A DNA stretch of 64,000 nucleotides, from positions 62,001-126,000 of the forward strand of contig CAMNCW010000041.1 of NCBI GenBank assembly GCA_946534715.1, given 5' to 3'. This DNA comes from an uncultured Bacteroidales bacterium. Lineage in GTDB: Bacteria > Bacteroidota > Bacteroidia > Bacteroidales > Paludibacteraceae. Position 1 is the stretch's first letter; each line of letters opens with the position of its first letter. Positions 43,510-53,900 of the stretch are shown in pieces. Made by a program: the position numbers and the translations under genes. The notes below the pieces were generated by a model that worked only from the letters and a program-made list of their open reading frames with translations, did not search any database and was not told where the DNA came from.

Positions 43510-44916
43510 TTAGCGTAATAAGTATATTTTCTGCGTGGAACGAGTAAGAGCCGTGTATAGCCATCGCAGGTATTCTACCTGCTCGTTTCGGGTTAGACCG
43601 CTGATCCAATCCTCGCTGAAGCCCGTGTCTATATACACATGTTTCCATTGTCCGCCTTGCGCTTTATGGCATGTGACACAATAGGCAAAACGGACTTGCA
43701 GGGCATTGTAGTACGGCGATTCGTAGATTTTTTTTACCAGTTCTTTTTTGTTTCTGATTTCCTGATAATCTTCCGCAATGCGCGAGAAGAGTTCTTTTTG
43801 CAGGGAATAATTGGCTTCCGGTGAATCGGTGGTCAAAGTGTCGAGCCAGATCAACGCTTCAATCTCCCAATTATAATCGACCGAACGGAGGCTGGCTTTG
43901 GCAAAATTGAAGCCGTACATCTCATGCTGGCCGGAAAGCCGCTCAATTTCGAACATATCGCCATTCGCCAGAAACTCCAAATCCTTGTAATCTTTGGTCC
44001 AGAAATAGTTGTTTTTACTAACCATGAGCCTGTCTCCGTTGGACAGCTCATCTTCTTTCCATAAGACACGTGCTCGTACACCTCCGTTGTAGAGGTTCGT
44101 CATTTTATTGCTTCTGGCAATGATAAGCGTATCTTCCGCTCCGACGTCATGCCAACTCTGTTCCAAGGTCTCAATAACCTCTTCACCGGGCAGTTTGACG
44201 ATGTCTTTTCCGTTCGGACTCACGGAGAGATCCGATATCCTGCCGCTGAAATCAGAAAGCAGGTTTCTAATTCTTGTCGCCTCGCTCAAGATACCACTAT
44301 CCAAGGCTTGTCGCGCTACGTCTTTTAATTGATAATTGAAAATTGACAATTGATAATTGTTAGCCATGAAATCGGGATCCAAAGCCGGGCTGTTGTTGCT
44401 TCCCACCGGCGGCAACTGCGCATCATCGCCAAGCAGCATGAGACTGCATCCTTGCCCGTGATAGACATATCTGACCAAATCGTCCAAAAGACATCCGCTT
44501 CCGAAGGTTCCATTATCCCGGTTACCGGAAAGCATTGATGCCTCGTCCACAATAAAAAGCGTGTTTTTATGCAGATTATCGCTGAGAGAGAAGGCTTCAA
44601 TGCCTAATTGGTTTTGTCGGTAGATCTTCTTATGTATAGTGTAAGCTTGCGAGCCGGAGTATTTACTCAGCACTTTCGCGGCACGTCCGGTAGGAGCGAG
44701 TAGCACACAAGGTTGTTTTAGCCCCGCCATCGCTCGCACTAATGCGCTCATAACGCTTGTTTTACCGGTTCCGGCATATCCCCGCAAAATAAAGGCTTTC
44801 CGTTCATCCCGCGAGACAATAAAGGATCCGAGCGCCTTGAAAAGCCCCTCTTTTTCCTTATTGGGTTCAAAGGGTAATTCCGCCTTAATACGTCCTATGA
44901 TAAAGTCTTCTAACAA
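43510..44916 (-). CDS. RecD-like ATP-dependent exodeoxyribonuclease/helicase (AAA_30/UvrD_C2)
   Basis: FILRGYAGTGKTSVMSALVRAM, FIVDEASML, LLGDDAQLPPVG, FAYCVTCHKAQGGQWKHVYID. Confidence 0.9.
   Translation of the reverse strand: MLEDFIIGRIKAELPFEPNKEKEGLFKALGSFIVSRDERKAFILRGYAGTGKTSVMSALVRAMAGLKQPCVLLAPTGRAAKVLSKYSGSQAYTIHKKIYRQNQLGIEAFSLSDNLHKNTLFIVDEASMLSGNRDNGTFGSGCLLDDLVRYVYHGQGCSLMLLGDDAQLPPVGSNNSPALDPDFMANNYQLSIFNYQLKDVARQALDSGILSEATRIRNLLSDFSGRISDLSVSPNGKDIVKLPGEEVIETLEQSWHDVGAEDTLIIARSNKMTNLYNGGVRARVLWKEDELSNGDRLMVSKNNYFWTKDYKDLEFLANGDMFEIERLSGQHEMYGFNFAKASLRSVDYNWEIEALIWLDTLTTDSPEANYSLQKELFSRIAEDYQEIRNKKELVKKIYESPYYNALQVRFAYCVTCHKAQGGQWKHVYIDTGFSEDWISGLTRNEQVEYLRWLYTALTRSTQKIYLLR
44325..44361. 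repeat. AATT-rich intergenic-type repeat (tttaattgataattgaaaattgacaattgataattg) inside RecD-like CDS
   Basis: Short palindromic AATTxxCAATT units; encode NNYQLSIFNYQLK in frame. Confidence 0.7.
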
Positions 44917-44945
44917 TTAAAAAGTCATTTTTTTGCAAAAAAATT

Positions 44946-44978
44946 TGCATATGTCAAAAAAAAGTAGTACCTTTGCAG
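44946..44978 (+). promoter_or_regulatory. Bacteroidota sigma-ABfr-type promoter upstream of SRP RNA
   Basis: tttgcatatgtcaaaaaaaagtagtacctttgc: -33 TTTG, -7 TAccTTTG. Confidence 0.8.
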
Positions 44979-45018
44979 CCGATTTCAAAATCAAGAGATC
45001 TAATTTGGTTAAATAAGT

Positions 45019-45122
45019 ATGAGCAAGTCCTACACGACCAGCTCCCTCTGAACTCCCCCAGGCCTTGACCGGAGCAAGGGTAGGAGGTTGTAGCGGTGCG
45101 ATGTAGTAAGCTTGCTCTTTTT
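45019..45122 (+). ncRNA. ffs: signal recognition particle RNA, small bacterial type
   Basis: Closing stem gagcaag...cttgctc; conserved core gctccctctgaactcccccagg...ggagcaagggtaggagg; poly-T tail; strong upstream promoter. Confidence 0.82.
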
Positions 45123-46535
45123 TTATTCTATCCGTTGTCCGGCAAGGTTGTATATATGTCCATGACGGAAGATAAGTATCTGCTCCCCGCGAATGACTTT
45201 CGAAGGTTGTTCGATCTCCATGTTTTGTACCAATTCGGTGCTTTGTTCGTCTCCCATTTTATAGGCTTTCCATGCGTCCGGAATGCCATATCCGTATTGA
45301 TTTTCGTCGGGATTGTCATATCTGTCCGCGGAACTGATGATTCGTTCGCGGATCTGCATTGCGTTCTCGTCCGGCAAAGCAGACCACAAGGAAGCCGCCA
45401 AACCCGCCAGAAGCGGAGTAGCATAACTCGTACCGTTGCTACGAATGATTGTACCATCACTTGAGCGAACCAGCGTTGTTTTTACCCCCACCGCGCATAC
45501 TTCGGGTTTGATCCGTCCGTCGGCAGAAGGTCCAAAACTGGAGAATGCGCCAATGATACTATCCACTCCCACGGCTCCCACTGTCAGCACGCTGTCAGCG
45601 TCCGCCGGAACACTAATAGTGTGCCATGAATCGCTTCCCTCGTTGCCGGCAGCTACACAGACCAGCATTCCTTTACGTGCGGCGATGGTAGCAGCACGGC
45701 TTACACGGGTAGAAACACCATCCAAGGCTGATTTGGGGAGCGTCCAATCCTCATTATCAAACTTAGCATAGCCCAACGAAACAGAGAACACATTGACACC
45801 CAATGAGTCCGCCGTCTCCAAAGCCACCACGAGGTTGTCCATCTCTTTAGGCGATTCGGTATCATTCTCTTCAGAGCGCATCAGATAATATTGCGCCTTG
45901 GTGGCAGCTCCCTTAAATCCTTCGCACATGCCGGAAATGGTACTTAGACACTGCGTTCCATGGCTGCCCTTTTCTCCATAAAAATCATATTTCTCATCCG
46001 TGAAATCGAAATGCCCCTTTTGCAGTTCGTTTTGCCGAAAACAGGTGAGTGTATTTGCATTTTGAAATGCTCCATCACAAACAGCCATTAAGATGCCTTG
46101 TCCCTCAAAGCCCAGTTCGTGAAGGGGGGCAAGGTTAAACAGCGCCAATTGTTCGTCTGTGAAGTTAGCTGCATCTTGATAGTCGGTTTCCCATGCCCGC
46201 ATTTTCCGATGGGTGTTTACTTTTCCCGGCGCGTCATCTTCACGGGTCTTTTCAATATCGATGACAAATTTGAGCTTGCCCACTTCGTTAGCCAGCGAGT
46301 CAGTCATCTCCATAGTAGCTCCGTTCATCCATCGGCTGGAGTGGTGTAATTTAGCGCCCATGCGGCAGATACTATCCATGTACATTCTGCACACCGGATA
46401 ATCCATTTCATCAGTAGCAATCTTCCATTTGGCACGTTGCTCCAACGCGCGTTCCGACAAAGCTGGTGCGCTCTTTTCCGGTTTATCGAGGAACGAAACA
46501 AAGAAGATATTTAATATAACAAGTAATAATTTCAT
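45123..46535 (-). CDS. S8 family serine peptidase
   Basis: ILMAVCDGAF, GSHGTQCLSTISG, SNGTSYATPLLAGLAASLW. Confidence 0.87.
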   Translation of the reverse strand: MKLLLVILNIFFVSFLDKPEKSAPALSERALEQRAKWKIATDEMDYPVCRMYMDSICRMGAKLHHSSRWMNGATMEMTDSLANEVGKLKFVIDIEKTREDDAPGKVNTHRKMRAWETDYQDAANFTDEQLALFNLAPLHELGFEGQGILMAVCDGAFQNANTLTCFRQNELQKGHFDFTDEKYDFYGEKGSHGTQCLSTISGMCEGFKGAATKAQYYLMRSEENDTESPKEMDNLVVALETADSLGVNVFSVSLGYAKFDNEDWTLPKSALDGVSTRVSRAATIAARKGMLVCVAAGNEGSDSWHTISVPADADSVLTVGAVGVDSIIGAFSSFGPSADGRIKPEVCAVGVKTTLVRSSDGTIIRSNGTSYATPLLAGLAASLWSALPDENAMQIRERIISSADRYDNPDENQYGYGIPDAWKAYKMGDEQSTELVQNMEIEQPSKVIRGEQILIFRHGHIYNLAGQRIE

Positions 46536-46548
46536 AGCGATTTACCTT

Positions 46549-47997
46549 TTATTTAAGAACCAGTTGCACTACATTCTCGACGTGTTGCGTATGAGGGAAC
46601 ATGTCCACCGGTTGCACTTTGGTGACTTTGTATTTGGCATCTAAGAGTTGTAAATCTCGTGCCTGTGTGGCAGGATTGCAACTGACATAGACAATCCGTT
46701 TTGGTTCTGCATTAAGTATGACATTGACCACATCTTCGTGCATTCCTGCTCGCGGCGGATCGGTAATAATGACGTCCGGTCGTCCATGATGCGCCACAAA
46801 GTCATCGTTCAAAATATCCTTCATATCTCCTGCGAAGAAGAGTGTATTTTTGATGTTGTTCATCTTCGAATTAACTTTTGCATCTTCTATTGCTTCGGGG
46901 ACATACTCAATACCGATCACCTGGCGTGCTCGCTGAGCTACGAAATTGGCGATTGTTCCAGTACCGGTATAGAGGTCATAGACGAGGGGCAGTTGTGATT
47001 GTTGATTGGTCATAGGTAATTGGTCAAAGGCAAAATCACGTGCCACTTTGTATAGTTCGTACGCTTGCTCGGTGTTGGTCTGATAGAAGGATTTGGGACC
47101 CACTTTGAATTGCAAGCCTTCCATCTCTTCAATGATGTGGTCCTGGCCGAAATAGGTCACGACATCCAAGTCTCCGATGGTGTCGTTGAACTTCAGGTTT
47201 TCCACATAGAGCAGGGAGATTATTTCCGGAAAATTATGATGAATATATTCCAGAAGATTGGTTATTTGTGATTTGTGATCGGCGATAGTTTCTCCAAAGA
47301 CCACAATCAGCATCAATTCTCCTTTGTGGTTGTTTCTTAATATCAGCGTCCGCAACAGACCTTGGTGGGTGTGCTCGTTATAGAAAGTTAGACCGTGTTC
47401 ACGCGCGTATGTGCGCACGCTATTCCTTATTTTATTGTTGATATCCGGCATGAGATGGCATTCCTCAATGTCCAATACTTTGTCAAAGGCATTGGGTATA
47501 TGGAATCCCAAGCCATATGCACTATCGATCTTATCCAAACCACCGGCAGCTTCAATAACTTCCCATGGGAACCATTTGCGATCCGCGCAAGTGAACTCCA
47601 GTTTATTGCGATATTCGTATATATGCTTTGAGCCCAAGATCGGACTAATTTCCGGCAGTTCAATCTTACCGATACGAGTCAGATTATCAACGATTTGTTG
47701 CTGTTTGTATTTGAGTTGCTCCTCATAGGGCAGGATTTGCCATTTGCAGCCTCCGCAGACACCAAAATGCTTGCATTTAGCTTCACAACGAATAGCACTC
47801 GGTTTTACAACACGCAGCACTTTAGCCTCCATGAAGCTATGCTTTTTCTTGGTTACTTGCAGATCCACCACGTCGCCCGGAACGCAATTCGGCACAAAAG
47901 TGACGATGTCGTTAATCCTCACTAATGCTTTTCCTTCCGCGGCAACGCCGGTGATTTCCACGTTCTCTATGATCGGTAAATTTTTCTTCTTTCCCAT
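46549..47997 (-). CDS. rlmD: 23S rRNA (uracil1939-C5)-methyltransferase RlmD
   Basis: TRAM domain, CKHFGVCGGCKWQ Fe-S motif, YDLYTGTGTIANFVA, ITDPPRAGMHEDV, VYVSCNPATQARDL. Confidence 0.94.
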   Translation of the reverse strand: MGKKKNLPIIENVEITGVAAEGKALVRINDIVTFVPNCVPGDVVDLQVTKKKHSFMEAKVLRVVKPSAIRCEAKCKHFGVCGGCKWQILPYEEQLKYKQQQIVDNLTRIGKIELPEISPILGSKHIYEYRNKLEFTCADRKWFPWEVIEAAGGLDKIDSAYGLGFHIPNAFDKVLDIEECHLMPDINNKIRNSVRTYAREHGLTFYNEHTHQGLLRTLILRNNHKGELMLIVVFGETIADHKSQITNLLEYIHHNFPEIISLLYVENLKFNDTIGDLDVVTYFGQDHIIEEMEGLQFKVGPKSFYQTNTEQAYELYKVARDFAFDQLPMTNQQSQLPLVYDLYTGTGTIANFVAQRARQVIGIEYVPEAIEDAKVNSKMNNIKNTLFFAGDMKDILNDDFVAHHGRPDVIITDPPRAGMHEDVVNVILNAEPKRIVYVSCNPATQARDLQLLDAKYKVTKVQPVDMFPHTQHVENVVQLVLK

Positions 47998-48004
47998 ATA
48001 CAAT

Positions 48005-49279
48005 TTAAAGGATTGCGCTTTTGATAGACTCAACAATGTATTCAATATCTTCGTCCGTAACCATAGGACCAGCAGGCAAGCACATGCCGACTTTGAAGAT
48101 AGCCTCGCTCACGCCATTCAAATATGCCGGAGAGTTTTTGAAAACAGGTTGTTTGTGCATCGGCTTCCAAACCGGTCGAGCCTCAATCTTGCGCTCCAGC
48201 ATATATACGCGCAAAGCCTCCACGTTCTCATTCGGTTGACAATCAGTTGTCGGCGAATCCACTTGGTGGATAACACCAGCCGCTCCGCCAACAGCGGATT
48301 TAACGGTCTCTTTGTAAGCATTTTCTTGTCCTTTGATGCGAACCTCCGGATCAATAGTGATGGTACAAAGCCAATAGTTGGCATCAAAATCTGCGTTCGG
48401 AGCCTCGTGCAGATGAATACCCGGAACATTTTTCAGCAGTTCAGCATAGCGTGCTTGCACATGTTTATGATGCGCCAAGTGTTTATCCAAAACGGTCATT
48501 TGTCCGCGACCGATACCTGCGCAGATATTGGAGAGGCGATAGTTGAAACCGATAGTCTCGTGCTGATAGTACGGATATGCCTCGCGTGCTTGGGTTGCCA
48601 GCCACATCACTTTATTTTTTGATTCTGCGTCTTTGCAAATCAACGCACCACCACCGGAAGTGGTGATCATCTTGTTTCCATTGAATGACAAGATCCCGAA
48701 AGTACCGAATGTACCCAAAACTTGTCCTTTCCAACGGCTGCCCATACCTTCTGCGGCATCTTCGATAACGGGGATGCCGTATTTATCGGCGATTTGCATG
48801 ATTTGGTCAATGCGGTAAGGCATACCATATAGGGCTACAGGGATAATGGCTTTCGGGTACTTGCCGGTTTTGGCTTTGCGGTCGATAATCGCTTTCTCCA
48901 GCAACTCGGGATCCATGTTCCATGAATCTTTCTCTGAATCGATGAATACCGGTGTAGCACCGATATAAGTAACGGGGTTCGCGGATGCACAGAAGGTAAA
49001 TGACTGACAAATAACTTCATCTCCTGCTTGTACGCCGCAAGCAATCAATGCCAAATGAATAGCAGCAGTTCCTGCCGACAATGCCACAATCTCTCGATTA
49101 GGATTCTCGCTACCGTTTTCCTGCGAATTAACAAACTTCTTGAGTTCTTCCTCAAACGCATTGACATTCGGCCCAAGAGGCACTACCCAATTCGTATCAA
49201 AAGCCTCTTTGATGTACTTCTGCTCCAATCCCTCTTCGGACATATGAGCCAAACATAAATATATAGTTTTTCTTTCCAT
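48005..49279 (-). CDS. DegT/DnrJ/EryC1 family PLP sugar aminotransferase (PglE-like)
   Basis: VALSAGTAAIHLALIACGVQAGDEVICQSFTFCASANPVTYIGATPVFID, FSFNGNKMITTSGGGAL. Confidence 0.92.
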   Translation of the reverse strand: MERKTIYLCLAHMSEEGLEQKYIKEAFDTNWVVPLGPNVNAFEEELKKFVNSQENGSENPNREIVALSAGTAAIHLALIACGVQAGDEVICQSFTFCASANPVTYIGATPVFIDSEKDSWNMDPELLEKAIIDRKAKTGKYPKAIIPVALYGMPYRIDQIMQIADKYGIPVIEDAAEGMGSRWKGQVLGTFGTFGILSFNGNKMITTSGGGALICKDAESKNKVMWLATQAREAYPYYQHETIGFNYRLSNICAGIGRGQMTVLDKHLAHHKHVQARYAELLKNVPGIHLHEAPNADFDANYWLCTITIDPEVRIKGQENAYKETVKSAVGGAAGVIHQVDSPTTDCQPNENVEALRVYMLERKIEARPVWKPMHKQPVFKNSPAYLNGVSEAIFKVGMCLPAGPMVTDEDIEYIVESIKSAIL

Positions 49280-49293
49280 AAGAATTTGATTAA

Positions 49294-49902
49294 TCAATTG
49301 TGTCCATTAAATGTTTCTGCGGTAGCAGCTCCTTCGTGAGAAATATCTTTACGATGCAAGACATTATGTATCGTCATAAAGATTATTTTGATATCCAAGT
49401 CCAAACTCAAATGATCTACATACCATACGTCATATTCAAATTTCTTTGTGTGCGAAATGGCATTACGTCCATTTACTTGTGCCCATCCTGTTATACCCGG
49501 ACGCACTTCATGACGCCGATGTTGTTCAGCAGAGTAGAGCGGCAGGTATTTCACCAATAGCGGTCTCGGACCAATCAATGCCATGTCGCCTTTCAGGACA
49601 TTGAATAATTGCGGTAATTCGTCCAATGACATCGAACGGATAATCTTGCCGACTTTAGTAAGACGGTCTTTATCCGGCAGCAAGTTTCCTTCCTTGTCGC
49701 GTTTCTCATTCATTGTCTTGAATTTGATGAGCCGGAAAATCTTTTCGTTTCTACCCGGTCGGTCTTGTGTAAAGAACACGCCTGCGCCTTCATTGGAAAA
49801 ATAGAGCAATATGATTAATGCAAGTAGTATGGGACTGATGCAGATTAATCCCGTCAGTGCAATGCAGAAATCAAAAATCCGTTTGAAGCAATGTGCGTAC
49901 AT
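49294..49902 (-). CDS. initiating sugar-phosphate transferase (PglC/bacterial sugar transferase)
   Basis: [47 protein letters not shown]. Confidence 0.93.
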   Translation of the reverse strand: MYAHCFKRIFDFCIALTGLICISPILLALIILLYFSNEGAGVFFTQDRPGRNEKIFRLIKFKTMNEKRDKEGNLLPDKDRLTKVGKIIRSMSLDELPQLFNVLKGDMALIGPRPLLVKYLPLYSAEQHRRHEVRPGITGWAQVNGRNAISHTKKFEYDVWYVDHLSLDLDIKIIFMTIHNVLHRKDISHEGAATAETFNGHN

Positions 49903-49903
49903 G

Positions 49904-50704
49904 TTATTCTATATGGTGTTGATGAACATAATTCATTAAACAATTCTCTAATATATCCGCCATTCGTCCCTGAATATCTTTTCCTTCGTCCCCTCTAAGT
50001 GGATGCCATCCATATTCAATATCGTCAATAAACTCAGTATCTGTGGCATAAAGGACAGACGGTTGGGTTCCATCGGGGAGTGGATGATATTTTGTGAACC
50101 CGATATTTTTATCTATCTCGCATACTCCCGTATTCCATCTTTGTGCAAGTTTGCGTACACTCTCATTATATGTTACCCGACCATCATGCCAGTGCGTTAC
50201 GAAAATGACATGCATCGGTTTATGCCTTTGTTCACATAACTGCTGCCATTTCTTTAAGATGTAGTCTATTCTCTGGGCATGGCTGTATTCGTAAAAAGGT
50301 TTGTCTGTTTGGACTGTATAATTTTTTGTATATTCGTCTGCTGTTTGGTAGAATGTCGTGCTGTCGCCGTATACATCATGGCAGTTTGCAAATTGGATTA
50401 GTACAACATCAATCATATCCAATTCGTCATCTGCCGCATATTCGTTTCTCCATATTTTTTGTGCGAAATGAAGTGTCGTTTCACCGCTTACCGCTTTGTT
50501 GAAACATTCATACCCCAGTTCTTTACATGCTTGTTCTACCCATCCGTTTTCGTAATACATCAGGGAGGCTCCCATTGTAGCAACAACTATCTTGTCGTTC
50601 GGATCGTCCCAATTGTCGGATTTCTTACAACTCGTGCATATAGATGATAATACAACAGGTATGCATATAAAACCAAATAATATCTTCGTACAATAGGAGG
50701 GCAT
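49904..50704 (-). CDS. exported SGNH-hydrolase-like protein (DUF5040-type)
   Basis: [16 protein letters not shown] block I-like; C-terminal [20 protein letters not shown]. Confidence 0.6.
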   Translation of the reverse strand: MPSYCTKILFGFICIPVVLSSICTSCKKSDNWDDPNDKIVVATMGASLMYYENGWVEQACKELGYECFNKAVSGETTLHFAQKIWRNEYAADDELDMIDVVLIQFANCHDVYGDSTTFYQTADEYTKNYTVQTDKPFYEYSHAQRIDYILKKWQQLCEQRHKPMHVIFVTHWHDGRVTYNESVRKLAQRWNTGVCEIDKNIGFTKYHPLPDGTQPSVLYATDTEFIDDIEYGWHPLRGDEGKDIQGRMADILENCLMNYVHQHHIE

Positions 50705-50710
50705 TTTACA

Positions 50711-51178
50711 CTAATCTACCAGTTCACCAGGATCTTCTATTTGCGTTCTGTCGGTAATGATTGTACCTTTGCGTATTATATGGGCTGGGTTGCCTCCAAT
50801 CATGCAGTGATCCGGAAAACTTTTAGTCACGACACTTCCGGCTGCTACAAATACGTGGTTTCCAAGTTTTACACCCGGCAATATGATTGAGCGTCCGCCA
50901 ATTACGCAGTGATGACCAATATAGGTATCCGTCCACATACTATGAGTGAGGCCGCGGGAATAATCATGGGCAATAATCAGCGCTTCTAACATAACCCGGC
51001 TATAATCTCCGATATGTACACCTTTGGGGTTTGCTCTGTCCAAACTGGCACGCCATGATATAATACAATTTTTCCCGATATTGTATTTACGGATTTTAAT
51101 GAGATACCAAATATAAATATCCGAAATAAGCTTGCTGATTCTTTGTCTGGGAGACAATTTTATGGTATTTTTTTCCAT
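50711..51178 (-). CDS. hexapeptide-repeat acyltransferase
   Basis: YIGHHCVIGGRSIILPGVKLGNHVFVAAGSVVTKSFPDHCMIGGNPA. Confidence 0.88.
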   Translation of the reverse strand: MEKNTIKLSPRQRISKLISDIYIWYLIKIRKYNIGKNCIISWRASLDRANPKGVHIGDYSRVMLEALIIAHDYSRGLTHSMWTDTYIGHHCVIGGRSIILPGVKLGNHVFVAAGSVVTKSFPDHCMIGGNPAHIIRKGTIITDRTQIEDPGELVD

Positions 51179-51182
51179 ACTT

Positions 51183-52247
51183 TTATATTTCTATCAATTC
51201 AGGAATAACCAGGTTCTTTACGTTTAACAGCATTGTTCCCCAGCTAAGACCAAGTCCAAAAGAAGAACAAAGTAAACGATGCGGTTCGTCTTTTTGCAGT
51301 TGCTCACGGAGACGAGTTACCATCAGTCCTGGAACACTGGCACCACCAGTATTGCCGAAAGACTCCAAGTTGTAGGGGACTTTCTCAACAGGAAGTTTCA
51401 GTTTCTTAACCAAACGGTCAACAATCAGTTTGTTAGCCTGATGAATCAGGTAGTAGTCAATATCGTTTTCACGGTCAATACCCAATTCCTCAATGATATT
51501 GGCAACGGTCTTTGCAGGTTTGCTGATGGCAAAAGTGAATACTGCCATTCCGTCAATCAGCGTATCTTTCGGCGCACGGAGAATACCGTTGCCGAAATCT
51601 TCTTGAACGAATGATTCCGGAGTCAATGGATGACGGAAACCTCCGTGAGGTGTCATCAAGGCCTTATAGCCGCTTCCCTGTGTATGGAAATCAATAAGAA
51701 TAGGCTCTGCGGTAGTGTCATACTCCAGAGCTACAGCCGTTCCCATATCTCCGAAGAGTGGAACACGACTCTTGTCCTGCATAGAACCCATGCGTAATGC
51801 AGTATCGCCAATGAGCACAAGAGCGCGCTTGATATTGCCATTAGACAGCATATTGCCGGCTACGTTCATTGCGTACATACATCCGCAGCAACCCATAGGA
51901 ATATCCAAACAGAAACAATCTTCAGATAATCCAAGACGATCTTGGAGCAAACATGAAGTGGGCGGAGTAGGATGAAAATCTGCCGTAACTGACTCAAAGA
52001 TAAGCATATCAATGCTCTCTTTTCCCCATCCTAATTCAGCAATCAGTTTCTCTGCTGCTGCTTGGCACATATCTGATGCGCAAAGACTGTCCGGTCCTAA
52101 ACGGCGTTCGCGGATACCAACGGTATTGTTAAAGACCTCGGCTCCTTCTTTGTCAAAGAACAGGAAATCTTCGGTGTGAACAACCTTTTTAGGAACGCAT
52201 GCGCTCACGCCGCGCACAGAAACATTATGTATATTCCAACGAGCCAT
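51183..52247 (-). CDS. 3-oxoacyl-ACP synthase III family (FabH-like ketosynthase)
   Basis: DIPMGCCGCMYAMNVA (active Cys region), YYLIHQANKLIVDRL (His), SFGNTGGASVP (Asn). Confidence 0.92.
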   Translation of the reverse strand: MARWNIHNVSVRGVSACVPKKVVHTEDFLFFDKEGAEVFNNTVGIRERRLGPDSLCASDMCQAAAEKLIAELGWGKESIDMLIFESVTADFHPTPPTSCLLQDRLGLSEDCFCLDIPMGCCGCMYAMNVAGNMLSNGNIKRALVLIGDTALRMGSMQDKSRVPLFGDMGTAVALEYDTTAEPILIDFHTQGSGYKALMTPHGGFRHPLTPESFVQEDFGNGILRAPKDTLIDGMAVFTFAISKPAKTVANIIEELGIDRENDIDYYLIHQANKLIVDRLVKKLKLPVEKVPYNLESFGNTGGASVPGLMVTRLREQLQKDEPHRLLCSSFGLGLSWGTMLLNVKNLVIPELIEI

Positions 52248-52282
52248 CCTAATTTACGATTTAACTATTTGAAATGTACGAT

Positions 52283-52522
52283 TTACAGCTTTACACCGTT
52301 ACGGGCAAGAATCTCTTTTCCGGCATTGTAACTTGTGCAAGCCATAATGTCCTCAGGATCCAGCATCAAATCGAATGTCTCTTCCATCAAAGAAATAATA
52401 TTCAACTGGTGTACAGAGTCCCACTCGGAAACCGTTTCTTTGCTATAGTTGTCTCCTAATAACGCAATATCTGCGCCGAATACCTGTACAAAAATGTCGT
52501 TGTACTTTTCTAAATTAGTCAT
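52283..52522 (-). CDS. acyl carrier protein (79 aa)
   Basis: SEWDSVHQLNIISLMEETFDLMLDPEDI phosphopantetheine attachment region. Confidence 0.85.
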   Translation of the reverse strand: MTNLEKYNDIFVQVFGADIALLGDNYSKETVSEWDSVHQLNIISLMEETFDLMLDPEDIMACTSYNAGKEILARNGVKL

Positions 52523-52526
52523 ATGA

Positions 52527-53900
52527 TTATTTGTTTTCTAGTTTGCTATACAATTTTTTCCCTGCTTCGTTCTTGGGAATTTCTGTAATTATGCGAATCT
52601 CGAATGAGGTAGCGACGATATGGGTTTTCTCCACGAGTGCATCTTTGACAGCTTGCGTTTTTGCGGCATCGGTGATATAGACGATCATTTTCTCGTCCGT
52701 GCCCACACATGCACTTTCCGTTTGGCAATCCGAGGCAATAATCTGCTCGCATTCATCCAATCCGACCCGCATGCCAAATAATTTGAGGAAACGTCCCATA
52801 CGGCCAACGATGTAATAACATCCGTCCTCATCGAAATATGCCAAGTCGCCAGTGCGTATAAATCCATTTCGCTCATCGCCTAAAGTGAGATCTTCAAGAC
52901 TTCGTGCATAACCAAGTGTTACGTTTTTGCCTCGGTAGCACATCTCGCCTTCCGTGTGAGGCGTATTGATCGGGTTGCCTTCCGCATCAATGAGGCTCAG
53001 TTCGCCATTCGGAACTGCAATACCGATACTGCCGACTTTCTCTACCGCCCATTTGGCAGGTAACCATGCCATGCGTGCGGAACACTCCGATTGACCGTAA
53101 GTGGCTATCCACCGCTTGCCGTTGTCGCGACAGTATTCTGCAAATTTGAGGTTCAGTCCTCTTTCCATTTTGCCTCCGCCTTGTGTCAGCAGTTCCAATG
53201 CTGGCAGATCCATACGGAAGAACCGCATCATGTTCAGTATCTGGAAAGAGTAAGGCACGCCGGTAAACGAAGTGGCTGCTTTCTCTTTGATGAATTTCCA
53301 AAAAACTGGGTCGGTCATGTTTCTGCCCGTAATAAGCACTGTAGCGCCTACTTTGAAATGACTGAAAACCATTGATAGCCCCATGGTATAATATAAAGGA
53401 AGAACCATCAACGGGCGATCCGTTTCTTTTAGTTCAAAGAAAGTGGAAATATTCAATCCTGCCGCTTCTATATTTTCGTATTTATGCCGTACTAATTTCG
53501 GGCTTCCTGTACTGCCGGAAGTAGGCAGTAAATGTGACAACTCCGGGAAGAGCGGTGCAATTGGGTTTACTGTGCGGATTAGTTCTCCGTTTTTCCAAAT
53601 ATATGCCGGTTTATAGGTGGATAACAAGTTGTTGTATAGCACTTCGTCTGTTTTGGCGTTCAGAATCAGCGGCACTAATCTGCGGCTGATCAATGAAGCC
53701 ATAACCCATTCGATGCAATTCACGTTGTTTTCCACCAACATGAAACACAATGCTCTATTCGAAAAATTGGCCTCGATCTCTTTAGCACGGTTAATAATAT
53801 CACCGTAAGTCAGTTTTCCGCCTTCGCTATCTATTGCTGCTATGCGGTTGGGATCTATATGTTCTAATCCTAAAAGCATATTAAATAGAGGCGCATCCAT
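52527..53900 (-). CDS. AMP-dependent acyl-CoA/acyl-ACP synthetase-like
   Basis: LLPTSGSTGSPKLVRHKYENIEAAG, GQSECSARMAWLP, IRTGDLAYFDEDGCYYIVGRMGRFLKLFGMRVG. Confidence 0.92.
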   Translation of the reverse strand: MDAPLFNMLLGLEHIDPNRIAAIDSEGGKLTYGDIINRAKEIEANFSNRALCFMLVENNVNCIEWVMASLISRRLVPLILNAKTDEVLYNNLLSTYKPAYIWKNGELIRTVNPIAPLFPELSHLLPTSGSTGSPKLVRHKYENIEAAGLNISTFFELKETDRPLMVLPLYYTMGLSMVFSHFKVGATVLITGRNMTDPVFWKFIKEKAATSFTGVPYSFQILNMMRFFRMDLPALELLTQGGGKMERGLNLKFAEYCRDNGKRWIATYGQSECSARMAWLPAKWAVEKVGSIGIAVPNGELSLIDAEGNPINTPHTEGEMCYRGKNVTLGYARSLEDLTLGDERNGFIRTGDLAYFDEDGCYYIVGRMGRFLKLFGMRVGLDECEQIIASDCQTESACVGTDEKMIVYITDAAKTQAVKDALVEKTHIVATSFEIRIITEIPKNEAGKKLYSKLENK

